The notes: generated by a model not told the origin, from the sequence alone. Shown: positions 45,150 through 54,765, counted from the first letter of the stretch. The stretch is DNA of 64,000 bases from Mycobacteroides sp. LB1 (GCF_013449725.1 NZ_JACCFF010000004.1:62001-126000), one strand, 5' to 3'. Translations and numbers: made by a program.

Positions 45150-45854
45150 ATGGCAGGACAGCTGCTGGTATCGGTATCGGGAATATGCGACCGCACTCTC
45201 GACGAGATCGCTGTATTCACTGAGGAAATGGACAAGCGGTCGATTCCGCTGTCGTTCCTCGTGTCTCCCCGTTTGAAGGGCAAGTACCGCCTGGTGGAGG
45301 ACCAGCCGACGGTCGACTGGTTGGCTGCGCGCCGGTCGCGGGGTGACGCCATCGTGCTGCACGGGTACGACCAGGCTGCGACCAAGAAGCGTCGCGACGA
45401 GTTCGCCGCGTTGCCCGCGCATGAGGCCAACCTGCGTCTGATGGCCGCCGACCGCGTGATGGAGCAGACCGGGTTGCGTACGCGACTCTTTGCGGCGCCC
45501 GGTTGGACCGCGTCATCGGGAGCCGTTGAGATGTTGCCGCGCAATGGTTTCCGTATGAACATCGGGCTCTCGGAGATCACCGATCTGGTGAGCGGCACGT
45601 CGGTGCGGGCGCGAGTTCTGGGTATCGGCGAGGGATTCCTGTCCGAGCCGTGGTGGTGTCGAATGCTGGTCCTGTCGGCCGCACGGACCGCCCGTCGTGA
45701 CGGCGTGGTGCGGGTGGCGATCTCGGCCAAGCACCTTCGTAAGCCCGGTCCGCGGCAGGCCATGATCGATGCCATTGATCTGTCGCTGCTGCACGGTTCG
45801 GCGCCGGGCATCTATGAGTGGTTGCCCAAACAGGTATTACACAGCGTGGCCTAG
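45150..45854 (+). CDS. DUF2334 polysaccharide-deacetylase-like protein
   Basis: A 234-aa protein. LLVSVSGICDRTLDEIAVF at the start, IVLHGYDQ in the middle and FAAPGW downstream resemble the beta/alpha-barrel metal-site strands of NodB/DUF2334 deacetylase-like proteins (D, HxxD and P-type motifs). The M. tuberculosis purine region has a DUF2334 member, Rv0786c, on the other strand (from memory). No signal peptide is visible, so it is likely cytoplasmic. Substrate unknown. Confidence 0.78.
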   Translation: MAGQLLVSVSGICDRTLDEIAVFTEEMDKRSIPLSFLVSPRLKGKYRLVEDQPTVDWLAARRSRGDAIVLHGYDQAATKKRRDEFAALPAHEANLRLMAADRVMEQTGLRTRLFAAPGWTASSGAVEMLPRNGFRMNIGLSEITDLVSGTSVRARVLGIGEGFLSEPWWCRMLVLSAARTARRDGVVRVAISAKHLRKPGPRQAMIDAIDLSLLHGSAPGIYEWLPKQVLHSVA

Positions 45855-45901
45855 TCGGTACAGTTTGCTCCATGCGTCACGCACGGGGGATTGCCATACT
45901 G

Positions 45902-46507
45902 ATGTCGATCCGGGTGTCGGGCGCAATCGCGCTGGTGGTCTTTCTGGCCGGATGCACGGCGCCCTCGCCGGTGGCCCAACAGCCATCCGCCACTACGTCG
46001 ACGACGGCTGCGCTTTCGCCGACCCTGCCGCAAGGGACTTCGACCACCGAGGTCTTCCCGAACTTTCCCGATCTCACCGGCTTCCGCGAACGTGGGATGA
46101 CGGGCTACGAATACGGGGATCTCAAGGCATTCGCCGACGGTGGCTACTACCGCTTCTCCACACCGGACGGCCTGCGTTGTCAGATGAAGGGATGGAACAG
46201 CGGCCGCGGCGGCCCACCTGGGATTGTCGAGTGCTGGGGATCGATGCCCGGTACACCTGATTGGGCGCGCGCGGTTGCGGCGTCCAACGGTGCGCCCGGC
46301 AAGTTCTTCGACCCCAAGAAAGGCCCCGAACCGTCGGGAACGTTCCGGCCGCTGCCACCGAAGTCAACGCTCAGGGTCAATTTGTTCGAGGGTGACTACA
46401 TGTTCTGTGCGGTCGGCGACGCCGGGATGACGGCGTGCCGGATGGGCTACCTCGATGCTTGGGGACATGGCTTTGTGCTTTCACCGCAAGGAAGTTGGAC
46501 CTTTTAA
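45902..46507 (+). CDS. Lipoprotein of unknown function
   Basis: About 201 aa. MSIRVSGAIALVVFLAGC gives a lipobox with the lipidated Cys at residue 18. A Thr/Ser/Pro-rich spacer follows (QQPSATTSTTAALSPT), then a compact domain with four cysteines that may pair (LRCQMKG, VECWG, MFCAVG, TACRMG). ATG 45902 has GGGGA upstream; ATG 45872 would lengthen the signal peptide by ten residues. The family is not recognised by name, but similar secreted proteins are common in mycobacteria. Confidence 0.8.
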   Translation: MSIRVSGAIALVVFLAGCTAPSPVAQQPSATTSTTAALSPTLPQGTSTTEVFPNFPDLTGFRERGMTGYEYGDLKAFADGGYYRFSTPDGLRCQMKGWNSGRGGPPGIVECWGSMPGTPDWARAVAASNGAPGKFFDPKKGPEPSGTFRPLPPKSTLRVNLFEGDYMFCAVGDAGMTACRMGYLDAWGHGFVLSPQGSWTF

Positions 46508-46536
46508 TCGCAGTATGACCCCGCTACGGTGAACCG

Positions 46537-48189
46537 GTGACTGATACCGACGCCATCGTTGTAGGCGCAGGCTTGGCCGGTTTGGTGGCGACCTGTGAAT
46601 TGGTGGACCGCGGCAAAAACGTCATCATCGTCGATCAGGAGAATGCCGCCAACCTCGGCGGGCAGGCCTATTGGTCGTTCGGTGGTCTGTTCTTCGTCAA
46701 CAGCCCCGAACAGCGCCGCTTGGGGATCAAGGATTCCCACGAGCTGGCCCTGCAGGACTGGCTCGGCACCGCTGGATTTGACCGTCCGGAGGACCACTGG
46801 CCGCGCCAGTGGGCGCACGCGTACGTCGACTTCGCGGCGGGAGAGAAGCGAAGTTGGTTGCGTGCCAGGGGTTTACAGACATTTCCCCTGGTGGCCTGGG
46901 CGGAGCGCGGTGGCAAGGATGCGTTGGGGCCGGGTAACTCGGTGCCGAGATTCCATATCACCTGGGGCACCGGTCCCGGTCTGGTGGAGATCTTCGCCAG
47001 ACGCGTGCTCGCCGCGGTCGACCGTGGCCAGGTGCGCATCGCCTACCGGCATCAGGTCGATGAGCTAATCGTCGAAAACAGCACCGCCGCCGGCGTCCGC
47101 GGCACTTTGCTGGAGCCGTCAACCGTCGCGCGTGGTATTGCCTCCTCGCGAACAGCAGTGGGAGAGTTCGAATTCCGCGCGCAAGCCGTCATCGTGACCA
47201 GTGGCGGCATCGGTGGCAACCACGACCTGGTACGCGCAAACTGGCCCGAGCGCTTGGGACGTGTTCCGTCCCAGCTGTTGACCGGCGTACCGGCCCATGT
47301 CGACGGCCGCATGCTCGGGATTTCGGTCGCTGCAGGCGCTCACCTGATCAACCGCGACCGGATGTGGCATTACACCGAAGGCATCACCAACTACGACCCG
47401 ATCTGGCCGGGGCATGGAATCCGTATCCTGCCCGGGCCCTCATCGCTCTGGTTGGACGCCAACGGATCTCGCATACCTGCGCCGCTGTTTCCCGGATTTG
47501 ACACCCTTGGCACGCTGGAACACATCTGCCGCAATGGGCACGACTACTCGTGGTTCATCCTGAATGCGCGGATCATCGCCAAGGAGTTCGCGCTGTCGGG
47601 GCAGGAGCAGAATCCCGACCTCACGGGCAAGGATGTGCGTGGGGTGCTGCGGCGCGGTAAGGCGGGACCGGCGGCGCCGGTGCAGGCGTTCATCGACAAG
47701 GGCGTCGATTTCGTCTCCGCCACGAACTTGCCGGACCTCGTCGCCAAGATGAACGCACTCCCGGACGTCACCCCTGTGGACTACGCGATGATCGCCCAGC
47801 AGGTGACGGCCCGCGATCGGGAGGTGGCCAACCCGTACGGCAAGGATCCGCAGATCGCCGCCATTCGTGCCGCACGCGCGTATCTCGCCGACAGGTTCAC
47901 CAGGGTGGTGGCCCCGCATCGGCTCACCGATCCCAAGGCGGGTCCGCTCATCGCCGTGAAGCTGCACATTCTTACGCGAAAGACCTTGGGCGGCTTGGAA
48001 ACCGATCTCGACTCGCGCGTTCTGCGCGCCGATGGCAGCTGCTTTGAGGGGCTGTACGCGGCCGGCGAGGTCGCCGGGTTCGGTGGCGGCGGCGTGCACG
48101 GGTATCGCGCATTGGAGGGCACCTTCCTGGGTGGTTGCATCTTCAGTGGACGGGCCGCGGGCCGCGGTGCGGCCGAGGACATCGGCTAG
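46537..48189 (+). CDS. FAD-binding dehydrogenase (Rv0785/KstD-like)
   Basis: A 550-aa flavoprotein of the succinate-dehydrogenase/3-ketosteroid-delta1-dehydrogenase superfamily. The FAD motif VVGAGLAGLVA is at about 8-18, GGQAYWSFGGLFF is the typical second flavin contact, and GEVAGFGGGGVHGYRALEG closes the FAD site. It matches Rv0785 in type and genomic place. Start GTG 46537. The true substrate is unknown; some relatives act on steroids. A TAGCCCC tandem repeat begins at its stop codon. Confidence 0.9.
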   Translation: MTDTDAIVVGAGLAGLVATCELVDRGKNVIIVDQENAANLGGQAYWSFGGLFFVNSPEQRRLGIKDSHELALQDWLGTAGFDRPEDHWPRQWAHAYVDFAAGEKRSWLRARGLQTFPLVAWAERGGKDALGPGNSVPRFHITWGTGPGLVEIFARRVLAAVDRGQVRIAYRHQVDELIVENSTAAGVRGTLLEPSTVARGIASSRTAVGEFEFRAQAVIVTSGGIGGNHDLVRANWPERLGRVPSQLLTGVPAHVDGRMLGISVAAGAHLINRDRMWHYTEGITNYDPIWPGHGIRILPGPSSLWLDANGSRIPAPLFPGFDTLGTLEHICRNGHDYSWFILNARIIAKEFALSGQEQNPDLTGKDVRGVLRRGKAGPAAPVQAFIDKGVDFVSATNLPDLVAKMNALPDVTPVDYAMIAQQVTARDREVANPYGKDPQIAAIRAARAYLADRFTRVVAPHRLTDPKAGPLIAVKLHILTRKTLGGLETDLDSRVLRADGSCFEGLYAAGEVAGFGGGGVHGYRALEGTFLGGCIFSGRAAGRGAAEDIG

Positions 48190-48213
48190 CCCCTAGCCCC
48201 TAGCCCCTAGCCC
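48187..48213. repeat. TAGCCCC heptamer tandem repeat
   Basis: Three full TAGCCCC units plus a partial fourth. The first TAG is the stop codon of the FAD dehydrogenase. Probably slippage-prone simple sequence, adjoining the dispersed palindromic repeat. Confidence 0.85.
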
Positions 48214-48277
48214 GTCGACACGCCGCGTTGCGCAGGGTTCGTATCGCACATGTTCGCCACGAGACGGCGTGTCGGCG
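48212..48277. repeat. Dispersed palindromic intergenic repeat, copy 2
   Basis: About 66 bp with ends GTCGACACGCCGC and GACGGCGTGTCGGC and core GGGTTCGTATCGCACATGTTC. It matches the element at 38446-38510 in ends and core but differs in the connecting segments. It sits between convergent genes, like copy 1. Confidence 0.7.
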
Positions 48278-48305
48278 CCAAGAAGGCCTGGAAGGCCTAG
48301 CAGTC

Positions 48306-48944
48306 CTAGAAGGTGACCGCGTCCTCGTGGGGTAGCACCTGGAATTCGGCGTCGGACATCTCGCGAAATCGCGTGTAGAAGAACGGGTATGCGGCCTCTT
48401 GCAGGATGCCCTGGTGAATGGGCACCGCCCGGGCCGGGTTCACCGCGCGCAGGTACTCGATCGCCTCGGACACCTTCATCCACGGCGCTGCCGCCGGCAG
48501 CGCCAGCACGTCGACATCCTCGCCGGGCGCGAAGAGCGCATCGCCGGGATGCATGAGCCGTGCCGGATGGTCACCGTCGCCGATCAGATACGAGGTGTTA
48601 TCGATGAGCGGGATCTCAGGATGGATGACCGCATGCTGGCCTCCCACCCCGCGCACACTCAGTTCCGCGACGGTGAACCGGTCGCCGGCGTGCACTGCCT
48701 GCCATGGCTCGCCCAGCTGCGCCGCGGTCATCGGATCGGCGTAGAGCGCCGCCCCGGGGTTGGCGTCGACCAGCGCGGGTAGCCGCTCCAGATCCACGTG
48801 GTCGGGATGCTGATGGGTGATCAGGATGGCCGACAGACCGGTGATGCCCTCGAATCCGTGCGAGAAGTTGCCGGGATCGAACAGCAGAGTGGTGCCGCCA
48901 AAATCAGCCAGCAGGCACGAATGCCCGAAGTGGGTCAGCCGCAT
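48306..48944 (-). CDS. MBL-fold (UlaG-like) metallohydrolase
   Basis: A 212-aa protein. MRLTHFGHSC opens the fold, and ILITHQHPDHVD is the HxHxDH metal motif for the dinuclear zinc/iron site. It is similar to the UlaG/L-ascorbate-6-phosphate-lactonase-like group of small MBL proteins. ATG 48944 is chosen because translation upstream runs antisense into purS. It is divergent from purS with about 50 bp between starts. Substrate unknown. Confidence 0.9.
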   Translation of the reverse strand: MRLTHFGHSCLLADFGGTTLLFDPGNFSHGFEGITGLSAILITHQHPDHVDLERLPALVDANPGAALYADPMTAAQLGEPWQAVHAGDRFTVAELSVRGVGGQHAVIHPEIPLIDNTSYLIGDGDHPARLMHPGDALFAPGEDVDVLALPAAAPWMKVSEAIEYLRAVNPARAVPIHQGILQEAAYPFFYTRFREMSDAEFQVLPHEDAVTF

Positions 48945-48995
48945 GAAGGGGAGTCTAGGCGGGATGTGGCCCGTCCCACACGGTAAAGTCAGCCC

Positions 48996-49232
48996 GTGGC
49001 CCGAGTCGTCGTAAACGTCATGCCGAAACCCGAGATCCTGGACCCGCAGGGACAAGCGATCGTGGGTGCACTCGCCCGCCTTGGCTATGCCGGTGTGGCG
49101 GACGTCCGTCAGGGCAAGCGCTTTGAAATCCAAGTCGACGGCGATCTGTCCGATGACGCGCTGGAGTCGATCGCCGAGGCGCTGCTCGCGAACACGGTCA
49201 TCGAGGATTGGGAAGTAGTTCGCGAGTCATGA
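48996..49232 (+). CDS. purS: FGAM synthase subunit PurS
   Basis: A 78-aa small subunit that bridges PurQ and PurL in the three-part FGAM synthase of Gram-positive-type bacteria. [21 protein letters not shown] is the typical start. GTG 48996; the stop overlaps the purQ ATG (ATGA), which fixes subunit stoichiometry. purL is about 6 kb further on, so the complex is encoded at two sites. Confidence 0.97.
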   Translation: MARVVVNVMPKPEILDPQGQAIVGALARLGYAGVADVRQGKRFEIQVDGDLSDDALESIAEALLANTVIEDWEVVRES

Positions 49233-49903
49233 GCGCACGTATCGGGGTCATCACCTTCCCGGGAACCCTCGACGATGTCGACGCCGCCCGCGCGGTGCGA
49301 CTCTCCGGCGCCGAGGCCATTTCGCTATGGCATGCCGACGTCGATCTGAAGTCCGTCGACGCGGTGATTGTGCCCGGCGGCTTCTCCTACGGCGACTACC
49401 TGCGCGCCGGGGCCATCGCAAGTCTTGCCCCCGTGATGCGCTCGGTGGTCGAAGCCGCCGCGAAGGGTCTGCCAATCCTGGGTATTTGCAATGGTTTCCA
49501 AGTGCTGTGCGAGGCGGGGCTGCTGCCGGGGGCGCTGACCCGCAATGCCGGTCTGCACTTCGTGTGCCGCGATGTGTGGCTGGGTGTCGACGCCAACCAC
49601 ACCGCCTGGTCCTCCCGCTACGAGCAGGGTGCCGACATCCTGGTGCCGCTCAAGTCCGGCGAGGGCCGTTACGTCGCCTCGGAGGAGGTGCTCGACGAGC
49701 TGGAGGGTGAGGGACGGGTGGTCTTCCGCTACCGCGAGAATCCCAACGGCTCGATGCGCGATATCGCCGGGATCGCGTCGGCCAACGGTCGCGTGGTCGG
49801 GTTGATGCCGCATCCGGAGCACGCCACCGAGGCACTCACCGGCCCCAGCGATGATGGGCTCGGCATTTTCTACTCGGCGCTCGACGCCGTGCTTACCGCT
49901 TGA
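49229..49903 (+). CDS. purQ: FGAM synthase glutaminase subunit PurQ
   Basis: A 224-aa class I glutamine amidotransferase that supplies ammonia to PurL. The nucleophile Cys88 is in GICNGFQ, and the His/Glu pair in [13 protein letters not shown] 49229 overlaps the purS stop. A small hairpin, GGCGGTG/CACCGCC at 49968-49987, lies 65 nt downstream and might be a transcript end. Confidence 0.97.
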   Translation: MSARIGVITFPGTLDDVDAARAVRLSGAEAISLWHADVDLKSVDAVIVPGGFSYGDYLRAGAIASLAPVMRSVVEAAAKGLPILGICNGFQVLCEAGLLPGALTRNAGLHFVCRDVWLGVDANHTAWSSRYEQGADILVPLKSGEGRYVASEEVLDELEGEGRVVFRYRENPNGSMRDIAGIASANGRVVGLMPHPEHATEALTGPSDDGLGIFYSALDAVLTA

Positions 49904-49967
49904 GCTGCGCCTCCAGTAGGCATTTGCTGCCGATTCGGCATGTCGGCCGCATGCTCTAGCCTTATCT

Positions 49968-49987
49968 GGCGGTGGGGTATCACCGCC
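49968..49987 (+). terminator. Possible hairpin terminator after purSQ
   Basis: Stem GGCGGTG/CACCGCC with a 6-nt loop, 65 nt after purQ, in the 220-bp gap before the secreted-protein gene. There is no U-tract, so it is a weak call. Confidence 0.35.
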
Positions 49988-50123
49988 CCCGGCCATGTTG
50001 GTTGGCTCTTCGATAGTGGAAAGCAAAGCCGAATTCAGCTGGTTTGAGCATCAAGGCCTCAGCTGTTATGCAGTTTGCCGATCTCCCAGCTATGCTCCCA
50101 CCAACTTAGGGAGGAGCATGTTC

Positions 50124-50759
50124 ATGGGGTGGTCAGTCAGGCGTAAAAGGCGAGGTATGGCGGCGGCCATGTCGATTGTGATTGCGGTTATCGGGTTCGC
50201 GAGCCCGGCGAGGGCGGACGGCAGTTTGGCGGACAAGCCGAGCTCACAATTGATGTTGCTGCTTCCTGACGACGCCATTCCCGCAGACTGGAAGGTGGAG
50301 AAGGACGATCTCGCCGGCGCAACCAGTAGTGGTGACCAGTTGTGTCACCAGGCTGGTGACGCGAATGGTGCCAAGGTTAACTTTCTGGTTCGTTTGCAAG
50401 CGTTGTCGCGTTGTACGGAATCGGTCGATGTTCTTTACGGCAAAGAGAACCCCGGGGTCGACATGATCGCCTGGGCCAAGTCCATCGTGCCCGCGCAGGG
50501 GTTCAACACCCTGGAGACGGGCACCGCGTCGGTGCAGGTTTCGTCCGCGCCCGGCCCGAACACCGGGCCGTATCCGTCGGTCACGGCGCTGATGCGGCCG
50601 GCCGACATGGACCAGGAGATTCCAGGGCAGCTGGTGACGTGGGTCCGGGTTCGTGGGCTGCTCGTTGTAGTGCGATCGTTCGCGTGGGATGCGGGTGAGG
50701 GGCGGGCGAGGCTTGACCAGGTGGTGCACTCGGCGATCGGGAAACTCCAGGCCGTTTGA
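50124..50759 (+). CDS. Secreted protein of unknown function
   Basis: About 211 aa. A signal peptide is clear: basic MGWSVRRKRRGM, hydrophobic MSIVIAVIGFA, then a SPARA|DG cleavage site. ATG 50124 fits the AGGGAGGAG RBS with 7-nt spacing; ATG 50118 is too close to it. The mature domain (about 180 aa) has a cysteine pair and ends in a beta-rich segment. I do not recognise the family. It is followed by a long palindrome between it and the convergent encapsulin gene. Confidence 0.75.
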   Translation: MGWSVRRKRRGMAAAMSIVIAVIGFASPARADGSLADKPSSQLMLLLPDDAIPADWKVEKDDLAGATSSGDQLCHQAGDANGAKVNFLVRLQALSRCTESVDVLYGKENPGVDMIAWAKSIVPAQGFNTLETGTASVQVSSAPGPNTGPYPSVTALMRPADMDQEIPGQLVTWVRVRGLLVVVRSFAWDAGEGRARLDQVVHSAIGKLQAV

Positions 50760-50768
50760 TCTTCTCGT

Positions 50769-50826
50769 TGCCCACCTTTGAGCGACAAGCAAGATAACGA
50801 ATTGCTTTGTCGCTCAAAGGTGGGCA
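50769..50826. repeat. Long palindromic intergenic repeat (GAGCGACAA family), copy 2; possible bidirectional terminator
   Basis: Perfect 20-bp arms TGCCCACCTTTGAGCGACAA (50769-50788) and its complement (50807-50826). The stem extends inward by GCAA/TTGC with one bulge. It lies between convergent genes and resembles the element at 44999-45070. Confidence 0.85.
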
Positions 50827-50856
50827 CACATGAGTGTGTTTAGAGCCCGGGCTCGC

Positions 50857-51654
50857 CTAGGGCAGTAGCGCGACCGACGCCTCGGCGGTGTAGCTCAGGA
50901 ATGTCAGGGTCTCCTGCAGGTAGAGCTGCACGCTGTCTGCGTCATGGGACAGGTAGCCGATGGTGACATCGGTGCCCAGCTGCAGATCGAAGTCGCCGCC
51001 GCGGCAGCTCAGCACGAGTGCGCCGTCGATCGCCGGCGCCCAGAGGATCTCCCCGGTGACCAACCGGCGAAGGTGCTCGCGGATCGGGTACCCGCGATCG
51101 GAGGCCTCGCTGACCTTCGTGTACTCCTCAGCCGACAACAGCACCGAGTACGGGCCGTCAACACCCGCCAGCCGCAGCTCCGAGAGTGCTTGCGCGACGA
51201 CGTCGGGATACTGGCGGACATCGTCGGGCAGCTTGAGCTCGGGATTGGAGCTGGATTCGCGGATACCGACGATCGAGGCGGCGGGATAGCCCTCGAAGAT
51301 CGCCCGGTCCTCGGCGAACGCCAGCTTTTTGGCAGCCTCCTTGACCGGGTCCCAGTCGGAGTCCTGAGAGCCGCGCTCCACATCGTCGATGGCGGACCGA
51401 CTGATGGTGAAGGGGACTCGCAGCCGCACAAGCGGTTTGCTTTCCCGCAGGTGCGCTTGCACGCCGTCGGCGGGTGCCGCCACGTCGAGTAGGTGTCCGG
51501 TGCTCACGGCCGCGCTAGAGGGACCGCCCGGCTCGCTGACGTCAACCACCCGGCGTCCGGCGATATGGCGTTTAAAGGTACGGCTGGCCTCGGTTTCGAT
51601 CTCCGCCCACGCCTCGTCCGTGATGGGTGCGAGTTCGCGATACAGGTTGTTCAT
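50857..51654 (-). CDS. enc: Encapsulin shell protein (Cfp29, Rv0798c-like)
   Basis: A 265-aa HK97-fold family 1 encapsulin that self-assembles into a protein nanocompartment. [20 protein letters not shown] is the canonical N-terminal helix, which contacts cargo tails. RESSSNPELKL and LVTGEILWAPAIDGALV occur in the expected order. Length equals the M. tuberculosis protein. It is the second gene of an operon with DyP; its ATG overlaps the dyp stop by 4 nt, so shell and cargo are produced together. Confidence 0.95.
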   Translation of the reverse strand: MNNLYRELAPITDEAWAEIETEASRTFKRHIAGRRVVDVSEPGGPSSAAVSTGHLLDVAAPADGVQAHLRESKPLVRLRVPFTISRSAIDDVERGSQDSDWDPVKEAAKKLAFAEDRAIFEGYPAASIVGIRESSSNPELKLPDDVRQYPDVVAQALSELRLAGVDGPYSVLLSAEEYTKVSEASDRGYPIREHLRRLVTGEILWAPAIDGALVLSCRGGDFDLQLGTDVTIGYLSHDADSVQLYLQETLTFLSYTAEASVALLP

Positions 51655-52658
51655 GCCGACGTTCCTTTCAGGCTGCCGATGGATAGGGACCCGTGGTATT
51701 CAGTGGATTTCGCGGCTACCTGAGTGGGCAGCGGCGGGGGAGCATCGAGGAAGTCGGCGGACGGCGCGAAGAACAGCCCACCGGTGACCGCGGTCGAGAA
51801 GTCCAGGATGCGGTCGGTGTTCCCCGGCGGATCCCCGACAAACATGTTGCGCAGCATGCGTTCCGTGACATCCGGGGTTCGCGAGTAGGCGATGTAGTAC
51901 GTCCCGAACTCGGACTTACCGAGCTCTCCGAAGGGCATGTTGCGCCGCAGGATCTGCAGTTCGTTGCCCTCCTCGTCTTCGATGACGTTCAGTGCCACAT
52001 GAGAATTCGACGGTTTCACGGCGTCGTCGAATTCGATGTCATCGAGTTTGGTGCGCCCGATCACCTTCTCCTGCTCGTCCACGGTCAGGGCGCTCCAGGC
52101 GGCCATATCGTGCAGATACTTCTGCACGTGCACGTAGCTGCCTGCGGCGAAATCCGGGTCCTCGGCACCGACAAGGGCGGCCGAGGCGGCTTCGTCGCCG
52201 TCGGGATTCTCGGTGCCGTCTACGAAACCGAGCAGGTCCCGGTTGTCGAAGTACTGAAACCCGCGCACCTCGTCCACCACGGTGATCGCACCCGCCAATG
52301 CCGCGGTGATGCGCCCCGCCAGTTCGAAACAGCGGTCCAAGGTCGTGGCTCGAAGGTGAAACAGCAGGTCACCGGGTGTGGACGGGGCAGTATGTCGCCC
52401 ACCTCGCACTTCCGGAAACGGCCACAGCTGCGCGGGTCGTGGCCCGGCGAAGAGTCGGTCCCAGGCATCCGATCCGATCGCTGTGACCAGCGACAACCCA
52501 CGTGCCGGGTCACGGAACCCGATGGCCTTCGCCAGGCCGGACAGATTGGGTAGAGCGTCGTGAACTGCCTGTTCCGCGCCATCATCGACTGTCACCACAA
52601 GGAAGATGGCCGATGAGGACAGCGGTTCCAGGACCGGTTGCGGCGCGGGATCGGGCAC
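51651..52658 (-). CDS. dyp: DyP-type haem peroxidase, encapsulin cargo (Rv0799c-like)
   Basis: A 335-aa dye-decolourising peroxidase. GFVDGTENP at 144-152 includes the catalytic Asp147, His220 is the probable proximal haem ligand, and Arg239 a distal residue. The C-terminal tail [10 protein letters not shown] (323-332) is the encapsulin targeting peptide consensus, following a Pro-rich linker (DAPPPLPTQ), so the enzyme should be packed in the shell. GTG start at 52658; it is divergent from and overlaps upstream sequence of the aminopeptidase gene. Oxidative-stress defence is the accepted role of this pair. Confidence 0.95.
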   Translation of the reverse strand: MPDPAPQPVLEPLSSSAIFLVVTVDDGAEQAVHDALPNLSGLAKAIGFRDPARGLSLVTAIGSDAWDRLFAGPRPAQLWPFPEVRGGRHTAPSTPGDLLFHLRATTLDRCFELAGRITAALAGAITVVDEVRGFQYFDNRDLLGFVDGTENPDGDEAASAALVGAEDPDFAAGSYVHVQKYLHDMAAWSALTVDEQEKVIGRTKLDDIEFDDAVKPSNSHVALNVIEDEEGNELQILRRNMPFGELGKSEFGTYYIAYSRTPDVTERMLRNMFVGDPPGNTDRILDFSTAVTGGLFFAPSADFLDAPPPLPTQVAAKSTEYHGSLSIGSLKGTSA

Positions 52659-52691
52659 TCTCCGACCCTAGACCGGATGCGGTCAGCCATC

Positions 52692-53957
52692 ATGGGAAGG
52701 GTGACCGCGACCGCCGCAGGACTGTGCCAATTCATCGACGCCTCGCCGTCGCCGTTCCACGCCGTGGAGACGGTGGCGCAGCGTCTCCGCCAGGAGGGCT
52801 TCACCGAGCTCTTCGAGGCGAACCGTTGGCCGGGGCATTCGGGCGACTACTTCACGGTGCGATCGGGTTCGATCGTGGCCTGGCGTGGCGGTGACTCCGA
52901 TGCCTTCCGGGTGATCGGTGCCCACACCGACAGCCCGAATCTTCGGGTGAAGGCCAGTGCTGACCGCGTGCAAGCGGGTTGGCCCATGGTCGCCTTGGAA
53001 CCCTATGGCGGCGCCTGGGTGCAGACCTGGCTGGACCGCGATCTAGGGCTGTCCGGGCGGGTGCTGGTGCGTGACGGAGATACGTTGCGGTCCACATTGA
53101 TTCGTATCCAGCAGCCGATCCTGCGGGTGCCCAACCTGGCGATCCATATGGTCAGTGCGGAGGAGCGCAAGAAATGGGTGATCGACCCGCAGTGGCATAT
53201 GAACTCGGTGTGGAGCGGTAAGCACAGCTTCGACGAGTTCATCGCCGAGCAGCTGGGGGTCGCCGCGGCCGATGTGCTTGGACGCGACCTGATGGCACAC
53301 GACCTCACTCCGGCCGCGCTGATCGGCCCGGACCAGAGCCTGATCAGCGCCCCGCGTTTGGACAACCAGGCCAGCTGCTATGCCGGTGTGGAGGCCTTCC
53401 TGGCCGCGGAATCGACGTCGACGGCGGTATTGGCGCTTTTCGACCATGAGGAGATCGGTTCGGTGTCCGGACATGGCGCGCACTCCGATCTCCTGTCGAC
53501 GGTGCTAGAACGAATCGTGCTGTCCAGCAACGGCACCCGGGAGGATTTCCTACGGTGTGCGGCCGCGTCGTTGATGGTCTCGGCCGATATGGCACATGCC
53601 ACCCATCCCAACTATCCGGACCGTCATGAACCGGGCCACCACATTGCCGTCAACGCCGGACCGGTGATCAAGATTCATCCGAATGTCCGGTACGCCACCG
53701 ACGGGCGGGGGGCGGCGGCCTTCGCCATGGCATGCGAGCGGGCCGAGGTTCCATTCCAGCGGTACGAACATCGAGCCGATATGCAGTGCGGTTCCACCAT
53801 CGGTCCGTTCGCGGCATCACACACCGGCATGGTCACGGTCGACGTGGGCGCGGCCACGTTGGCCATGCACTCGGTGCGTGAGCTGATGGGCGCGCATGAC
53901 GTGCCGATGTACGCCGATGCGCTGCAAGCGTTTCTGGAGTTGCCGGCTACATCGTGA
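52692..53957 (+). CDS. pepC: M18-family aminopeptidase (PepC, Rv0800-like)
   Basis: A 421-aa zinc aminopeptidase of the DNPEP/Ape1-type M18 family. [13 protein letters not shown] carries the first metal His and Asp, LFDHEEIGS the catalytic Glu pair, and [10 protein letters not shown] the last metal His. The N-terminus [16 protein letters not shown] is family-typical. Start is uncertain: ATG 52692 is used; GTG 52701 would be closer to the M. tuberculosis start I recall, and ATG 52677 is also open. It is divergent from dyp, and its end overlaps the convergent MDMPI gene by 11 nt. Confidence 0.93.
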   Translation: MGRVTATAAGLCQFIDASPSPFHAVETVAQRLRQEGFTELFEANRWPGHSGDYFTVRSGSIVAWRGGDSDAFRVIGAHTDSPNLRVKASADRVQAGWPMVALEPYGGAWVQTWLDRDLGLSGRVLVRDGDTLRSTLIRIQQPILRVPNLAIHMVSAEERKKWVIDPQWHMNSVWSGKHSFDEFIAEQLGVAAADVLGRDLMAHDLTPAALIGPDQSLISAPRLDNQASCYAGVEAFLAAESTSTAVLALFDHEEIGSVSGHGAHSDLLSTVLERIVLSSNGTREDFLRCAAASLMVSADMAHATHPNYPDRHEPGHHIAVNAGPVIKIHPNVRYATDGRGAAAFAMACERAEVPFQRYEHRADMQCGSTIGPFAASHTGMVTVDVGAATLAMHSVRELMGAHDVPMYADALQAFLELPATS

Positions 53958-54765
53958 AGCGCAGATTAGCAACGATCTTCCAGCCCAGATCCGGGTCGCC
54001 GTCGAGCGTGAATCCGTTGCGGTTCGCACTGGCCCGCCCGCCGAGGTGGCGGGCGAACTCACAGGTGTCCGCCGTGAGCGTCACATGCGGGGGCTCCGAG
54101 AACTGAGCCACGATACGCGCGCGATCCGGAATCTCGATGTTGACATTCTGCGCGCCGATTCCGTTGAGCACGAAGCGGATCCGGCTGCCCTGGGGTGCAC
54201 CCGCCCGTTTCCCGACGAGGAACGGCAGCGCGTTGATCAGCTCGGTGAGCGCGGGCGCTGCCGGCACCGGGTCGGCCGGAGCGGCCAGCCCGAGACTGTC
54301 GCGGACATCCAATTCGTGCATCCAACAATCGAAGTCGCGGATCTGCATGAATCGGCCATAACTCTCCTGGCCCACGGGCGTCACAGTCTCGGCGTTGAAC
54401 TGCTCCTGGGACAGGCCCTCAAGGAGGGCCAGGCGCGCACTGGTCACGGTACGCAGGTCGTTCAGCACCGCAGCCGGCGGCAGCTTGCGGTAGTAGGTGA
54501 GCCACCGTTCGTTGAGGACACCGACGGGATTGTGCACGTGCGGAAGACCGGCCACGGCCTCCTCGGTGCTGGGGATCGGGTCGCCCGAGAGCAGGCGTTC
54601 GGTGCTCACCACATGCGCGATGACGTCCTTGACGGCCCATCCTGGAAGCACTGACGGTGCGGCCCACTGTTCGTCTGTCAGTGAGGCGCCCAGCTCGTCC
54701 AGCGCGGTCCACTCGGCGGCCAGCGCGGCGACGACGGGTTCCTTGGCGACGATCGTGACGGTCAT
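53947..54765 (-). CDS. Maleylpyruvate isomerase family (mycothiol-dependent-type) protein
   Basis: A 272-aa two-domain protein. The N-terminal DinB-like four-helix bundle (about 10-165) includes [15 protein letters not shown] and [14 protein letters not shown], whose His/Glu/His positions form the metal site of mycothiol-dependent maleylpyruvate isomerases and S-transferases. The C-terminal SCP2-like domain ends in [11 protein letters not shown]. Substrate unknown; mycothiol conjugation is the family expectation. It is convergent with and overlaps pepC. Confidence 0.85.
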   Translation of the reverse strand: MTVTIVAKEPVVAALAAEWTALDELGASLTDEQWAAPSVLPGWAVKDVIAHVVSTERLLSGDPIPSTEEAVAGLPHVHNPVGVLNERWLTYYRKLPPAAVLNDLRTVTSARLALLEGLSQEQFNAETVTPVGQESYGRFMQIRDFDCWMHELDVRDSLGLAAPADPVPAAPALTELINALPFLVGKRAGAPQGSRIRFVLNGIGAQNVNIEIPDRARIVAQFSEPPHVTLTADTCEFARHLGGRASANRNGFTLDGDPDLGWKIVANLRFTM

